Source of the DNA: a bacterium
Lineage (GTDB): Bacteria > Acidobacteriota > Polarisedimenticolia > Polarisedimenticolales > Polarisedimenticolaceae
Direction of reading: 5' to 3'
NCBI GenBank assembly: GCA_024226515.1
Contig: JAAELQ010000126.1
Coordinates: 1-45,791, forward strand
Length of the DNA: 45,791 nucleotides
The translations under genes and the position numbers were made by a program. Each line of letters opens with the position of its first letter. Positions within the stretch are counted from its first letter, which is position 1. The notes beneath the pieces were generated by a model. It had not been told where the DNA came from. It ran no database searches and worked only from the letters and a program-made list of their open reading frames with translations. This document shows positions 25,025-33,413 of this stretch, piece after piece.

Positions 25025-26035
25025 CAGTGCACCGAGTGCGCGGAGGGCTTCGCGGTCGTCGACGGCGTCGCCGACACCTGCGAGCCGGACGAGGACGGCG
25101 ACGGAACCCCCGACGAGGACGATCCGGACGACGACAACGACGGGGTCGAGGACGAGGACGATCCGGAGCCGACGAACCCGGATGTCTGCGGCGACGCCGA
25201 CGCGGACTCGTGCGACGACTGCTCGGTCGGAACGGACGACTTCGGCCCGCAGTCCGACAGCCTGCTGGACGACGACGGACCCGATGCCGACGCCGATGGT
25301 CTGTGCGACGCCGGAGATCGACTGGACTTCTCCGTCGCGCGGCTGCAGTTCGGCAACCCGATCCTGGTCCCGCAGAACGTGTACCACGACGACGCGCCGG
25401 GGCCGGGCGGCATCGCGCCGGCGTTCCCGACGGAGCTTCCGGGAGCAGTCAATCTCGACGCTCTGGATGTCATCGATCCGGATGCGTACAAGTTCAGCGT
25501 GACCTCCTCCGCCTTCGTCTTCGCAGCGGGCGGCCCGGTGATCCTGTCGCCGGCCAACATCTATATGCGTGGGGCAGGCGGCGCGATCACCGTCGACCTC
25601 GACTGGTCGGCCGAGGGGATCAACCTGTCGAGCCTGAACGCCCTCGACATGGTGGACGCCGACACTTACCTGTTCTCGGTCGGTACGCCGCAGGTCGTGG
25701 TGGACGGCACCGGAGCGCCGCGCGTGCTCTACCCGTCGCGGGTCTACCTCTTCGACGGCACGACGGGAGCGATCGACGAGCTGCTCGACGCCGCGGGGCT
25801 CGGCATGGCGAACGTCGACGGCGTCGACCTGTTGCCCGACGGGCGCATCGCGCTGTCGCCGGCCGCGCAGGGGATCGCGCAGCTTCCGGGGGGCGCGATC
25901 CTCGTGCACCCGGCCCGGGTCTACGTCACCGATCCGGGTGCGCCGGGACCGAACCTGATCGAGGCCTACGACGGTCCGGCCGCCGGGCTGCTGACGGTCG
26001 ACGGCTTCACGATGATCGTGCCCGAGGCGCCCTGA
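25019..26035 (+). CDS. PQNVY-repeat protein with TSP3-like N-terminus, apparently 5'-truncated
   Basis: 339 codons opening at a GTG with no ribosome site and no signal peptide; a stop (TAA, 25007) lies just upstream. The first 90 or so residues are Asp-rich calcium-loop sequence (DEDGDGTPDEDDPDDDNDGV, then CDDCSVGTDDFGPQ and DADGLCDAGD). They closely match the segment at the 3' end of the window (45.5-45.8 kb). The rest has four PQNVY-type repeats with anchors ILVPQNVY, ILSPANIY, VLYPSRVY and ILVHPARVY. Each repeat contains 'L.NVDGVDLLPDGRIALS'-like strands. Such domains are extracellular, so the missing leader suggests truncation: the upstream part was replaced by the promoter region of beta-helix gene A. 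A rearranged pseudogene is likely. Confidence 0.6.
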   Translation: MEQCTECAEGFAVVDGVADTCEPDEDGDGTPDEDDPDDDNDGVEDEDDPEPTNPDVCGDADADSCDDCSVGTDDFGPQSDSLLDDDGPDADADGLCDAGDRLDFSVARLQFGNPILVPQNVYHDDAPGPGGIAPAFPTELPGAVNLDALDVIDPDAYKFSVTSSAFVFAAGGPVILSPANIYMRGAGGAITVDLDWSAEGINLSSLNALDMVDADTYLFSVGTPQVVVDGTGAPRVLYPSRVYLFDGTTGAIDELLDAAGLGMANVDGVDLLPDGRIALSPAAQGIAQLPGGAILVHPARVYVTDPGAPGPNLIEAYDGPAAGLLTVDGFTMIVPEAP

Positions 26036-26219
26036 CCCGAATCTCGAGAGTGGGTCGGTCGTTGTCGCGAGCGAGAATGACCGTAGGGTGCGTTGAGGCA
26101 CGTGACTGGCTACGCGCTCGATTGGGCGGCGAGTCCGGGGAATAACCTGCCGCGTCGCGTGTATCCTCGTTAGCGTCATCCTGCTGCAGAGCAGACGCGG
26201 CACGTACGAGGAGAGAACC

Positions 26220-27383
26220 ATGAAACTCGAGCTTCGGGCGTTGCTGCTCCTCGTTGCGGTCCTGGTCCTGTGCGGTGTTCCGAGCGAGGCCGCGCAACCG
26301 AACCAGCACATGAGGAAGGCGGTCGACGCCTTTCTTGCGGGACGCTTCGACGAGGCCCTTCCGTTGGCACGGAAGGCAGTCGAAGCGGCTGACGTCGACC
26401 CTCTGACTCACGGTGTGCTCGGCGGATCCCTCCTCGGCCTGGGCCTCCTGCCGGAGGCGGAGATAGAGTTGCGTCGGGCTGCCGAGCTTGCGACTCCGGA
26501 CCGCAGGGTTCCCTGGCTCGGAATGATGATGGCCGACGTACTCGAGAGAAGGGCCCGCATGTTCGAGCCCCAATCGAAAGAGAGGACATCGACGCTGGAG
26601 GAGGCCCTGCGTTGGTCGGATCGAGAAGCGGATCGTGCTTGGGAGGCCCTCGAGATCCGAGGGAACGTGCTCGCCGGACTGGGACGGCACGCCGAAGCCG
26701 TGAAGATCTTCGAAGGGCACTGTACGAGCGGTTCGATGCAAGCCGCCCAGGCCCTCGCCCCTCTCTTCGAGATCTACGTCAGAAGCACGTCGCCGGAGGA
26801 AGCGCTCGGGCGAGTGAAGGAGAGGTGCGCTGCCGACGACTTGGACATGTGGAGCATCACCACGGACGCGTTCAGCTCGCTCTACTCCAAACGCGAGTTC
26901 GACGTAGCGCGAAAGCTCGCCGCTTACGAGCTCGGACGACGCGGTAAGGCGGAGGTCCTCGAGGCGTTCGATGCCGGCTGCAGCGTTCGCTGGATGAACG
27001 ACTACCTGACCGACTCGGAGGGCGCGAGCGAGATTCCCTGGGTCGGCGCGATGTTCCTGGCCATGAGATGCGGGCCGGAAGCAGGCCTCGTCGACGTCGG
27101 AATCGCTCCTGCCGAGCGCGTCCAGGGCACATCGCCGACGATTCCACTCGCCGCACGATCGACAACGTTCCCCACGCTTCTCGTCTGGGCCACGATTGAT
27201 GCTCGAGGGGCGGTGACGAACCCGCGGGCTGTCCCGACACCGACAAGCTCCACCTTCAGGGAGGGGACGTTCGTGAGCGCCACGCTGGCGGCCGTTCGGC
27301 AGTGGCGCTACAGGCCGGCGACGAAAGGCGGCAACGCCGTTGCCGTGCCGGCACTGTTCACGATTCGTTTCGGTCCGGAGTAG
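26220..27383 (+). CDS. exported TPR protein with TonB C-terminal domain
   Basis: 387 residues. The ATG follows GAGGAGAGAACC. The signal peptide (about 1-24) ends PSEA. Residues about 28-240 are TPR-like helix pairs: MRKAVDAFLAGRFDEALPLA, LGGSLLGLGLLPEAEIELRR and GNVLAGLGRHAEAVKIFE. Residues about 300-387 match a TonB_C domain: LLVWATIDARGAVTNPRAV, then ATLAAVRQWRYRPATKGG and a closing FTIRF. A TonB domain without its own N-terminal membrane anchor and Pro-rich span is common in TPR/TonB proteins of unclear role, probably periplasmic. It sits alone between the truncated PQNVY gene and the convergent beta-helix gene B. Confidence 0.85.
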   Translation: MKLELRALLLLVAVLVLCGVPSEAAQPNQHMRKAVDAFLAGRFDEALPLARKAVEAADVDPLTHGVLGGSLLGLGLLPEAEIELRRAAELATPDRRVPWLGMMMADVLERRARMFEPQSKERTSTLEEALRWSDREADRAWEALEIRGNVLAGLGRHAEAVKIFEGHCTSGSMQAAQALAPLFEIYVRSTSPEEALGRVKERCAADDLDMWSITTDAFSSLYSKREFDVARKLAAYELGRRGKAEVLEAFDAGCSVRWMNDYLTDSEGASEIPWVGAMFLAMRCGPEAGLVDVGIAPAERVQGTSPTIPLAARSTTFPTLLVWATIDARGAVTNPRAVPTPTSSTFREGTFVSATLAAVRQWRYRPATKGGNAVAVPALFTIRFGPE

Positions 27384-27445
27384 GGGGCGCCCTCGGGCGG
27401 CGCGAGAACTTCTTGGAGCGCCTTGCCGACGACCCGTGCGTCGGA

Positions 27446-28624
27446 TCAGCAGGGGCCAGGGGCCAGGTTGTCTCCGAAAGAGACGTTCCCGCTGCCTTCA
27501 TCGCACAGGTCGGGCGGGGTGACGCAGACCGCCCCCGCCGCGACGGCGCAGCTCGGTCCGCTGTTTCCCTGGGTCGAATTGCGTCCGTAGTGCGTGTCGC
27601 TGCCGGTTGCGGTGAAGTGAATCCCGAACGCGCCGTTGTAGGTGGCGACGTTCCGCTCGACTGTGTTTCTCTCCGAACCGTTCGTGATCCGTATCCCTGC
27701 CCCGGCGTTGTCGTGCACGATGTTGCCTACGATCAGATTCCCGGTCGATCCCAGCAAGACGATCCCGTCGCTGCCATGATTGTCCGCGACGTTGTCTGTC
27801 ACGACGCAGCCGTGGACGTCCCCGAGGTCGATGCCTTCCGAGCTGCCCGACGGATCGCCGCTGATCCGGTTGTTGGCAATCGTGCACGTCCTGGTCGACA
27901 AGACATGGATCCCCATGTTGGTGGCCCCGATGTCGTTGTCCGCGACGATCAGTCGCCTGGCCTTGTCGGCAAACACGCCTGTGCCGACGTCCAGCAGGTT
28001 GTTGCTTCGGATCACGAGTCCGTTGGTGTTGAAGCTGACCCCGTTGAAATTGATCCCGGTCGTGGTGTCGCGAAGGACATTGTCTTCGATCGTCCCCTGC
28101 ACGCCGTTGCCACCGACGGATCCCTGGATCAAGGCCCCGATATTCGACTCGGTGATGAAGTTGCGCCGTAGCGCGATGTTGGCCGCGGTGTGTAGCCAGA
28201 TTCCGAACAGTCCGCCTCGGACCTTGACGTCCTCGATCACCGCCCCGCCATCCGCCGATGTCGTCTGGACGTCGATCCCGTAATGGAACGGGTCGGCGCA
28301 CACGACGGAGCCGTTCCTCAACACGAAGGTCTTGACGTTCTGCACCTGGATCGCGGTGCCCGTAGGTTCCGGGCCCAACGTCAACGTGAATCCGTTCAGA
28401 TCGATCTCCACGACCTCGGTGCCGGTCCCGTTGACTTGAATGATGTTGAAGCTCGAGGAGATATCGCGAGTGACGATGTACTTGCCGCCCGAGGTCAACA
28501 CGACGGGTTCGAAGATCGGGATGCGGCCTTCCTCGGCGTGGGCCGACGGGATGAGCACGCAAAGGAGGATCAGAACTGCAATGGACACACTGTGCGGGTT
28601 GAGCCGCCCTCGCTTGTTGAGCAT
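27446..28624 (-). CDS. exported right-handed beta-helix protein, paralogue B
   Basis: 392 residues from the ATG at 28624, which has GAGG 5 bases upstream. An in-frame ATG at 28642 would lie at the predicted transcription start and is less likely. The signal peptide (about 1-30) ends SAHA. The mature N-terminus EEGRIPIFEPVVL..GGKYIVTRDI and TEVVEIDLNGFTLTL match paralogue A. Beta-helix rungs fill about residues 75-350 (for example ARRLIVADNDIGATNMGIHV and GSTGNLIVGNIVHDNAG). The tail has cysteines at paralogue spacing and ends GSGNVSFGDNLAPGPC, two prolines shorter than its relatives. It is probably secreted; substrate unknown. Confidence 0.83.
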   Translation of the reverse strand: MLNKRGRLNPHSVSIAVLILLCVLIPSAHAEEGRIPIFEPVVLTSGGKYIVTRDISSSFNIIQVNGTGTEVVEIDLNGFTLTLGPEPTGTAIQVQNVKTFVLRNGSVVCADPFHYGIDVQTTSADGGAVIEDVKVRGGLFGIWLHTAANIALRRNFITESNIGALIQGSVGGNGVQGTIEDNVLRDTTTGINFNGVSFNTNGLVIRSNNLLDVGTGVFADKARRLIVADNDIGATNMGIHVLSTRTCTIANNRISGDPSGSSEGIDLGDVHGCVVTDNVADNHGSDGIVLLGSTGNLIVGNIVHDNAGAGIRITNGSERNTVERNVATYNGAFGIHFTATGSDTHYGRNSTQGNSGPSCAVAAGAVCVTPPDLCDEGSGNVSFGDNLAPGPC

Positions 28625-28643
28625 CGTCCCCTCGTTGGTCATC

Positions 28644-28672
28644 TTTTAACCCAGGACCACCCTCGAAAGCAA
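28644..28672 (-). promoter_or_regulatory. candidate promoter of beta-helix gene B
   Basis: On the minus strand TTGCTT (28672-28667), a 17-base spacer, TTAAAA (28649-28644). The predicted start of transcription near 28637 excludes the ATG at 28642 and supports 28624 as the start codon. Confidence 0.45.
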
Positions 28673-28842
28673 GTACTCCGTCGCCGTCGTAACGAGATCG
28701 ACCGGTGTCCGATGTCATGCCCCAGACCGTGACGGTGAATGCGAGTTGCGTGCTGGACGTTGCGAAGGTCGTTCTTCCGCGGGCTCCTACCGGGTTCCTG
28801 AAATCAGCGTATAGTCTCCAAGAGTCATGAGGGGGCGTGATC

Positions 28843-29712
28843 ATGATTGCTCTGTTCTCGCGGCAAGCGTCGCTCATCCGGAGGTGCGGTACGCCCTTCG
28901 TCATGCTGTTCTTGGCGTTCATGCGAACCGTGACCTGTATCGCGCTCCTCATCTTCTTTGTGCTTCCGTTCGGATCGGCCGTTGCGGCCGCGAACCCGCT
29001 CGACGCCTGGCCGGCGGCGACCCGGGAGGGTCCGATCCTGGTCCGGCTCGACGACGGCAGAACGCTCGAAGCCGTCGGTCCCGTCCGCGTCGGCGGGACC
29101 CGGATCATCTTGCGCCTGACGGACGACTCGCTGGTGTCCGTCGCGGCGACGTCCGTCAAGGACATCACGCAGGACCCTGTCCGGTCGAGGAAGCCCGAGC
29201 CGCAACAAGAAGCGCCGGTGGTCATCACCAACGAGGATCTGCCACCTGCTTTCCCGTCCCAGGCTCCTCCGAACCACGGCGGGACCCCGCCGGCTCCGAC
29301 GCTCGCTCCCGCGGAAGCGTCGAAGGGTGAGCCGACGGGCCTCCGTCCCGGCGAGCACGTCGACCGCAACGGCCACGGCGAGACGTGGTGGCGCGAGCGG
29401 AAGACGCGGCTCGAAGAGCAGCTTGCCGAGACCGTGGCCGACGTCGAGCGCCTGGAGAGCGAGGTGCGCGTGGCCAAGGCGCGTGCCGGTGCCCGAACCA
29501 ACGCCATGCACGGGCGTAGCAACCGTGCGCCGTATCCCCGCAGGCCCAACCAACGTCTCTCCTCGCTCGAAGCGCAGAAGCTCAACGAGTTCGAGGATGC
29601 GGTCGAGGGGCTCGAGGCGGCCCGCGAGCGACGCGTCGAGCTGCAGGCCGAACTGGACGGGCTGCCCGACGAGGCGCGACGCGCGAACGCGCTCCCCGGC
29701 TGGCTGCGCTAG
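28843..29712 (+). CDS. exported protein with small beta domain and C-terminal coiled coil
   Basis: 289 residues. The ATG at 28843 is set by GAGGGGG 7 bases upstream, and a TATAGT -10-like box lies at about 28811. A long, basic n-region precedes a hydrophobic segment (CIALLIFFVLPFGSAVAAA, about 30-48), acting as a signal or anchor. Residues about 58-105 form a small beta motif (ILVRLDDGRTLEAVGPVRVG, then LTDDSLVSVAATSVKDI) of the kind found in short 'DGR..e' domains. A Pro-rich linker (about 110-170) follows, then a Glu/Arg/Leu-rich coiled coil (about 180-275: KTRLEEQLAETVADVERLES). No family name can be given. It is divergent from beta-helix gene B. Confidence 0.7.
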   Translation: MIALFSRQASLIRRCGTPFVMLFLAFMRTVTCIALLIFFVLPFGSAVAAANPLDAWPAATREGPILVRLDDGRTLEAVGPVRVGGTRIILRLTDDSLVSVAATSVKDITQDPVRSRKPEPQQEAPVVITNEDLPPAFPSQAPPNHGGTPPAPTLAPAEASKGEPTGLRPGEHVDRNGHGETWWRERKTRLEEQLAETVADVERLESEVRVAKARAGARTNAMHGRSNRAPYPRRPNQRLSSLEAQKLNEFEDAVEGLEAARERRVELQAELDGLPDEARRANALPGWLR

Positions 29713-29716
29713 AACC

Positions 29717-29798
29717 GGCCACGCCGGAGTGGCCGACCCCGAGGCGCCCTGAGCCAGTGTCCAGAGATGGGCCGGCGAGGCGGCCCGTAAGAGAATGA
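29717..29798 (+). pseudogene. duplicated remnant of a PQNVY gene 3' end
   Basis: CCCGAGGCGCCCTGA (29738-29752) is identical to the last 15 bases of the truncated PQNVY gene (26021-26035), encoding PEAP-stop. The following 40 or so bases are diverged but alignable (GAGAGTGGGTCGG versus AGAGATGGGCCGG). Both copies then reach GAGAATGA at nearly the same distance (38 versus 39 bases after the stop). Only this end of the gene survives. Confidence 0.5.
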
Positions 29799-29860
29799 TG
29801 TTGCGAGAGACCGCGGCGTGCGCCGTGCGCAACACCAGTCGTTCTCGGCCGTGCCGTCGG

Positions 29861-29888
29861 TTGTCGTTCGGAGGAATGACCGTATATT
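29861..29888 (+). promoter_or_regulatory. sigma-70-type promoter for the dockerin-like / PQNVY gene pair
   Basis: TTGTCG (29861-29866), a 16-base spacer, TATATT (29883-29888), 48 bases before the ATG at 29937. It has the same -10 box and spacer length as the HDOD promoter. Confidence 0.5.
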
Positions 29889-29936
29889 CCGTTGGATTTC
29901 CGGCCAAGACATCCCCTTCATCAATTCGGAGCCAGC

Positions 29937-30380
29937 ATGCAAATGAGACGTCGACTCTTGCTCGCCCTGGTGAGCTTGCTGATCGTGTCGGGCGGGTTGT
30001 TCGCGAACGATCGTCCGCGCGAGATCGGTGCGCACACCCGGAAGGCCGTGGTTCGGGTCGGCGCCGACTCCACTCCGGACGGGCCGAACGCGCCGAGCGT
30101 GATCTACGAGCTCGACGGCGACCGAGGCTCGACACCCACGAGCCCGGCGGGCGTCGTGCCCACCACGTGCCCGCTCTGCGGGGACTGTGACGAGAACGGG
30201 ACCGGCCCCGATATTCTCGACGCTCTCGTCGCGGCGCAGATTGCTGCGGGGATACGCCTGCCGAACGCGACGCAGCAGCTCTGCTGTGATTCCGATTCAA
30301 CCGGGACCGTGAATATCCTCGATTCGCTGGGCATGGCCCAACTCTCCGCCGGGTTGCCGGTGACGTTGGTGTGCCCATGA
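29937..30380 (+). CDS. small exported dockerin-like protein
   Basis: 147 residues; ATG with GGAG 5 bases upstream. The signal peptide (about 1-24) has RRRLLLALVSLLIVSGGLF. A short linker leads to two dockerin-like calcium loops plus helices: GDCDENGTGPDILDALVAAQ (about 81-100), and DSDSTGTVNILDSLGMAQLS (about 118-137). The D-x-D-x-x-G-x-x-x-x-x-D/L pattern, repeated at about 35 residues, is that of type-I dockerins and DUF-type 'dockerin' tails common in non-cellulolytic bacteria. Two CC/C-x-x-C groups are present. The stop overlaps the next ATG (ATGA), so the two proteins are probably made together and may interact. Confidence 0.75.
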   Translation: MQMRRRLLLALVSLLIVSGGLFANDRPREIGAHTRKAVVRVGADSTPDGPNAPSVIYELDGDRGSTPTSPAGVVPTTCPLCGDCDENGTGPDILDALVAAQIAAGIRLPNATQQLCCDSDSTGTVNILDSLGMAQLSAGLPVTLVCP

Positions 30381-32257
30381 AGATGACGATCCGGATCGGT
30401 ACGTTGATTCTGTTGCTCTCGCTGCCCGCGGCGGCAGGGGCGCCTCCCGAGGCGTTTTACTCCCCGGCGACACCGCAGGTCGCGGGTGGGATCCTCTATC
30501 CGCAGAACCTCTACGAGTCGCCGTCGGGCGACGTGTTTCTTGGCAGCTTCCTTCCGTCGTCGACGCAGATCGACGCGGCGTCGGTGGTTTCCGACGACAG
30601 CTTCCTGTTCAGCACCGACAAGAACGCCGTGATCGGCACGCCCGGCGGGGTCCGCTTCATCATCCAGAATCAGGTCTGGCGGGCGACGGCCACGGTGTCG
30701 GGCGTTGAGCTCATGCAGGACCCGCAGTGGGCCGCGCTGGGCCTCAACCTGCGCACGCTGGACGCGCTGGCCCACACCGGAAACGGCTGCTTCGCCTTCT
30801 CGGTCGCCCAGGCCGAGTTCGGGCCGGGCGGAATCCTGCGTCCCGCGCAGGTGCACCACAAGTGCCCCGGGCAGCCGGCCGAGCTGCTATTCGACGCAGC
30901 CGCGAGCTTCCGCGTGTCGGACGTCGACGCGGTCCACATCGACGGCGACGTCGTCGAGTTCTCGATCCGGCAGGACCAGGTGATCCCGGGCCGGATCCTG
31001 CGCAACCAGAACACCTACCGCTGCGAGCCCGCGGGGCCGTGGAAGACCTGTTCGGCCGCGGCGCTCGAGGACGGCTTCTCCGGCGTCGGGGCCGGCGTGC
31101 GTGACCTGAACGCCTACTCGGCGCGCGTCGACGTCGTCACTTCGACACGGGCGGTCGACCAACTCGGCACGACCGCCGCCGGACCGACCGGTGTGAATCC
31201 GGTCGCCCTGGGGGGCGCGAACGGCGGGGCAGGAAACCCTCCCGCCTCCGGGAACATCGCCGACGGCGCCATCTTTGCGACGAACTTCTGGGACTTCGAC
31301 TACATCGAGCTCAACGAGGGAGCCTTCAACGACACGGTGCAGCTGACCGACGCGTCGGGCGCCAACGTCGGCAACCCGGTCGTGCTGTTCTCCGCCGGTC
31401 ACGACTACACCGGCTTCGATCCCGATCCCGTCGGACCGTGCGATCCCGTCGACACGTTCCAGGTCGTGCTCGAGGCCACGATTGCGGGGGCGCTGTTCGA
31501 CGTGGCCGCGCCGTCGACGCCGGTCGGACCGACCGACGTGCTGACGACGTGGATCTCGAGCGACCCGGGTGTGGTCAGTGTTTCGAACGGCGGCTTGCTG
31601 ACGGCCGTGTCGGAGAACGCGTGCACGACGATCTCGTGGTCGATCGCCGCCGCCGACCCGGCGCTGCTCGAGATCGAGCCCTCCGCCCAGAGCGGCAGCT
31701 TCGCCGCGTGCGTGGACTCCGGCGGGGTCGACACGGCGACGCGAACGATCTGGCTACCCTTCGGCGACCTCGACGCCAATCTGCCGGGGCTTCCCTCTGG
31801 GCCGCCGCAACCGCGGGCCGGAGAGAACTTCGGCGTGACGTGGATCGTCAACACGGGGACCGCGGGGCTCGGCGCGTTGTCGGCGCGAACCGAGTACATG
31901 GAATCGGTGATCGACGAGGACCAGGGGGTGGACACTCGCAGCGTCGGGGGTTCGCCGGCCACGTCCATCGGCCTGCCGTTCGCGGTCAACGCGAGCGTTC
32001 CCGGCCAGACGCGGTGGAACGACGTCGACGCCTTCGCCTCGGCGTCGGGGATCTTCCCGCTGTTCTCGCAGACCTACACCGCGACCGCGGCGGGCACGAC
32101 GACGCTGCTCTACCAGAACGAAGAGCTCGCCGACGGGGCGGCGTGCACGATCTGGCTCGACAACCCGTGCATGCCGTTCAGCGCGTCCGTCTGCAGCCAG
32201 CCCGGGGGAGGGTACCCGACGATCGCCGGCTCGGGCACGATCACGGTCCTGCCGTGA
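30377..32257 (+). CDS. exported PQNVY-repeat protein with Ig-like C-terminal half
   Basis: 626 residues. The ATG overlaps the dockerin-like stop (ATGA). The signal peptide (about 1-23) ends AAAGA. Residues about 30-255 hold four PQNVY-type repeats, anchors ILYPQNLY, FIIQNQVW, ILRPAQVH and ILRNQNTY, alternating with strands of type LRTLDALAHTGNGCFAFSV. A Gly-rich linker (about 260-300) follows. The C-terminal half is beta-rich with a BIg2-like segment (TTWISSDPGVVSVSNGGLLT), which fits Ig-like folds. It ends GSGTITVLP with no anchor. With the coupled dockerin-like partner it may form a two-component surface complex; this is inference. Confidence 0.72.
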   Translation: MKMTIRIGTLILLLSLPAAAGAPPEAFYSPATPQVAGGILYPQNLYESPSGDVFLGSFLPSSTQIDAASVVSDDSFLFSTDKNAVIGTPGGVRFIIQNQVWRATATVSGVELMQDPQWAALGLNLRTLDALAHTGNGCFAFSVAQAEFGPGGILRPAQVHHKCPGQPAELLFDAAASFRVSDVDAVHIDGDVVEFSIRQDQVIPGRILRNQNTYRCEPAGPWKTCSAAALEDGFSGVGAGVRDLNAYSARVDVVTSTRAVDQLGTTAAGPTGVNPVALGGANGGAGNPPASGNIADGAIFATNFWDFDYIELNEGAFNDTVQLTDASGANVGNPVVLFSAGHDYTGFDPDPVGPCDPVDTFQVVLEATIAGALFDVAAPSTPVGPTDVLTTWISSDPGVVSVSNGGLLTAVSENACTTISWSIAAADPALLEIEPSAQSGSFAACVDSGGVDTATRTIWLPFGDLDANLPGLPSGPPQPRAGENFGVTWIVNTGTAGLGALSARTEYMESVIDEDQGVDTRSVGGSPATSIGLPFAVNASVPGQTRWNDVDAFASASGIFPLFSQTYTATAAGTTTLLYQNEELADGAACTIWLDNPCMPFSASVCSQPGGGYPTIAGSGTITVLP

Positions 32258-32297
32258 ACCGAACGAACGCCGGTAGCTCTTGAGTCGCGGGGGTCGC

Positions 32298-33194
32298 GTG
32301 CGTCGTCGGCCGGGAACGCCCATGCGTCGATGCGGCGTAGGGTTCTGGCTGGCCCTCGTCTGCGTGGTCGCGTTTCCGCTTCGCGCGGAGGAGGGACGCA
32401 TCCCGCTGTTCGAGCCGACGGTCCTCGACGGTTCCGCCGGCGACATCAGCGGCCGCTACGTCGTCACGCGCAACATCGTCTCGGGCACGCGGGTGTTCGA
32501 GATCATCGGCACGGGCACGGAGGAGATCGAGATCGACCTCAACGGTTTCCTGCTCGAGGGGGCCACCGGGGGGATGCTGATCCGCGACGTGCGCAAGCTG
32601 AAGCTGAGCAACGGCAAGCTACGCAACGCGGGCAACGGCACCGTCGAGATCTACTCGCTCGGCGCCGAGATCGAAACCGTCATCATCGAGGATCTGACGA
32701 TCGAGGGCGGGACGGCGTGCATCGGCATCGGCAGCACCGCCGACACGACGGTGCGGCGCGTCGACTGTCGGGACCCGACCGGGGGCGCGCGCGGAGGTAT
32801 CCTGATCGACGGCGCCGGCGTCACGGACGGCCGGGCGATCGTCGAGGACAGCCTGATCCGCGACTCGGCAGGGCGCGGGATCTTCACCTCGAGCCTGGCG
32901 AACGTCACGCTGACCGGGAACCGGATCCTGAACGCCAACATCGGCATCCTCGCCGGCGGCAACGGGGTCGTGATCACCGACAACACCGTCGAGAGCATCA
33001 CCGGCAACGCCGGGCTGCTGATCCTGGGCAACGAGAACCTGTTCGGCCGCAACGCGGCCCGCGGCAACAGCGGCACGCCGGTCTGCAGCACGCCGCCCCC
33101 GGGACCCGGCTGCGCCTCGCCGAACTTCTGCGACAGCGGGATCGGCAACAGTTCGCTGGGCGACAACCGGATGCCCGGCCCGCCGCCCTGCTGA
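32298..33194 (+). CDS. exported right-handed beta-helix protein, paralogue C
   Basis: 298 residues if started at GTG 32298, which follows GGGGG by 5 bases; TTG 32280 and ATG 32322 are alternatives. The signal peptide is GVGFWLALVCVVAFPLRA. The mature N-terminus EEGRIPLFEPTVL, then GRYVVTRNI and EEIEIDLNGFLLEG, identifies the family. The helix (about 75-250) is shorter than in paralogues A and B, with rungs such as SLANVTLTGNRILNANIGIL and GVVITDNTVESITGN. The tail has the conserved cysteines and ends GIGNSSLGDNRMPGPPPC. Unlike A and B it is on the plus strand, 40 bases after the PQNVY gene, so it may be co-transcribed with it. Confidence 0.8.
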   Translation: MRRRPGTPMRRCGVGFWLALVCVVAFPLRAEEGRIPLFEPTVLDGSAGDISGRYVVTRNIVSGTRVFEIIGTGTEEIEIDLNGFLLEGATGGMLIRDVRKLKLSNGKLRNAGNGTVEIYSLGAEIETVIIEDLTIEGGTACIGIGSTADTTVRRVDCRDPTGGARGGILIDGAGVTDGRAIVEDSLIRDSAGRGIFTSSLANVTLTGNRILNANIGILAGGNGVVITDNTVESITGNAGLLILGNENLFGRNAARGNSGTPVCSTPPPGPGCASPNFCDSGIGNSSLGDNRMPGPPPC

Positions 33195-33202
33195 CCGTCT
33201 GG

Positions 33203-33253
33203 TTCGACGCAAGAGTCGAATGGCTCGTCGAGAACAAGACGACTTTTGTCGTC
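33203..33253 (+). terminator. two short hairpins after beta-helix gene C
   Basis: TTCGAC/GTCGAA (33203-33208, 33215-33220) and GACGAC/GTCGTC (33238-33243, 33248-33253) with a TTTT loop. Both are small and lack a T-run, so termination is only a possibility. Confidence 0.25.
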
Positions 33254-33413
33254 GTTCCTGCGGAGCGACCACCCGCACCCGGAGACGGGGTTTCCCGGCG
33301 TTACGTGTGCCGGTGGCCCGATCCTCTCCGCACTGCACACGTGTCACGTCCGATGGGCCTTGACTCGATCCCGAGATCCGAGTAGTAAAGCAGTAGGCCG
33401 AGAGGAGGGTAGA

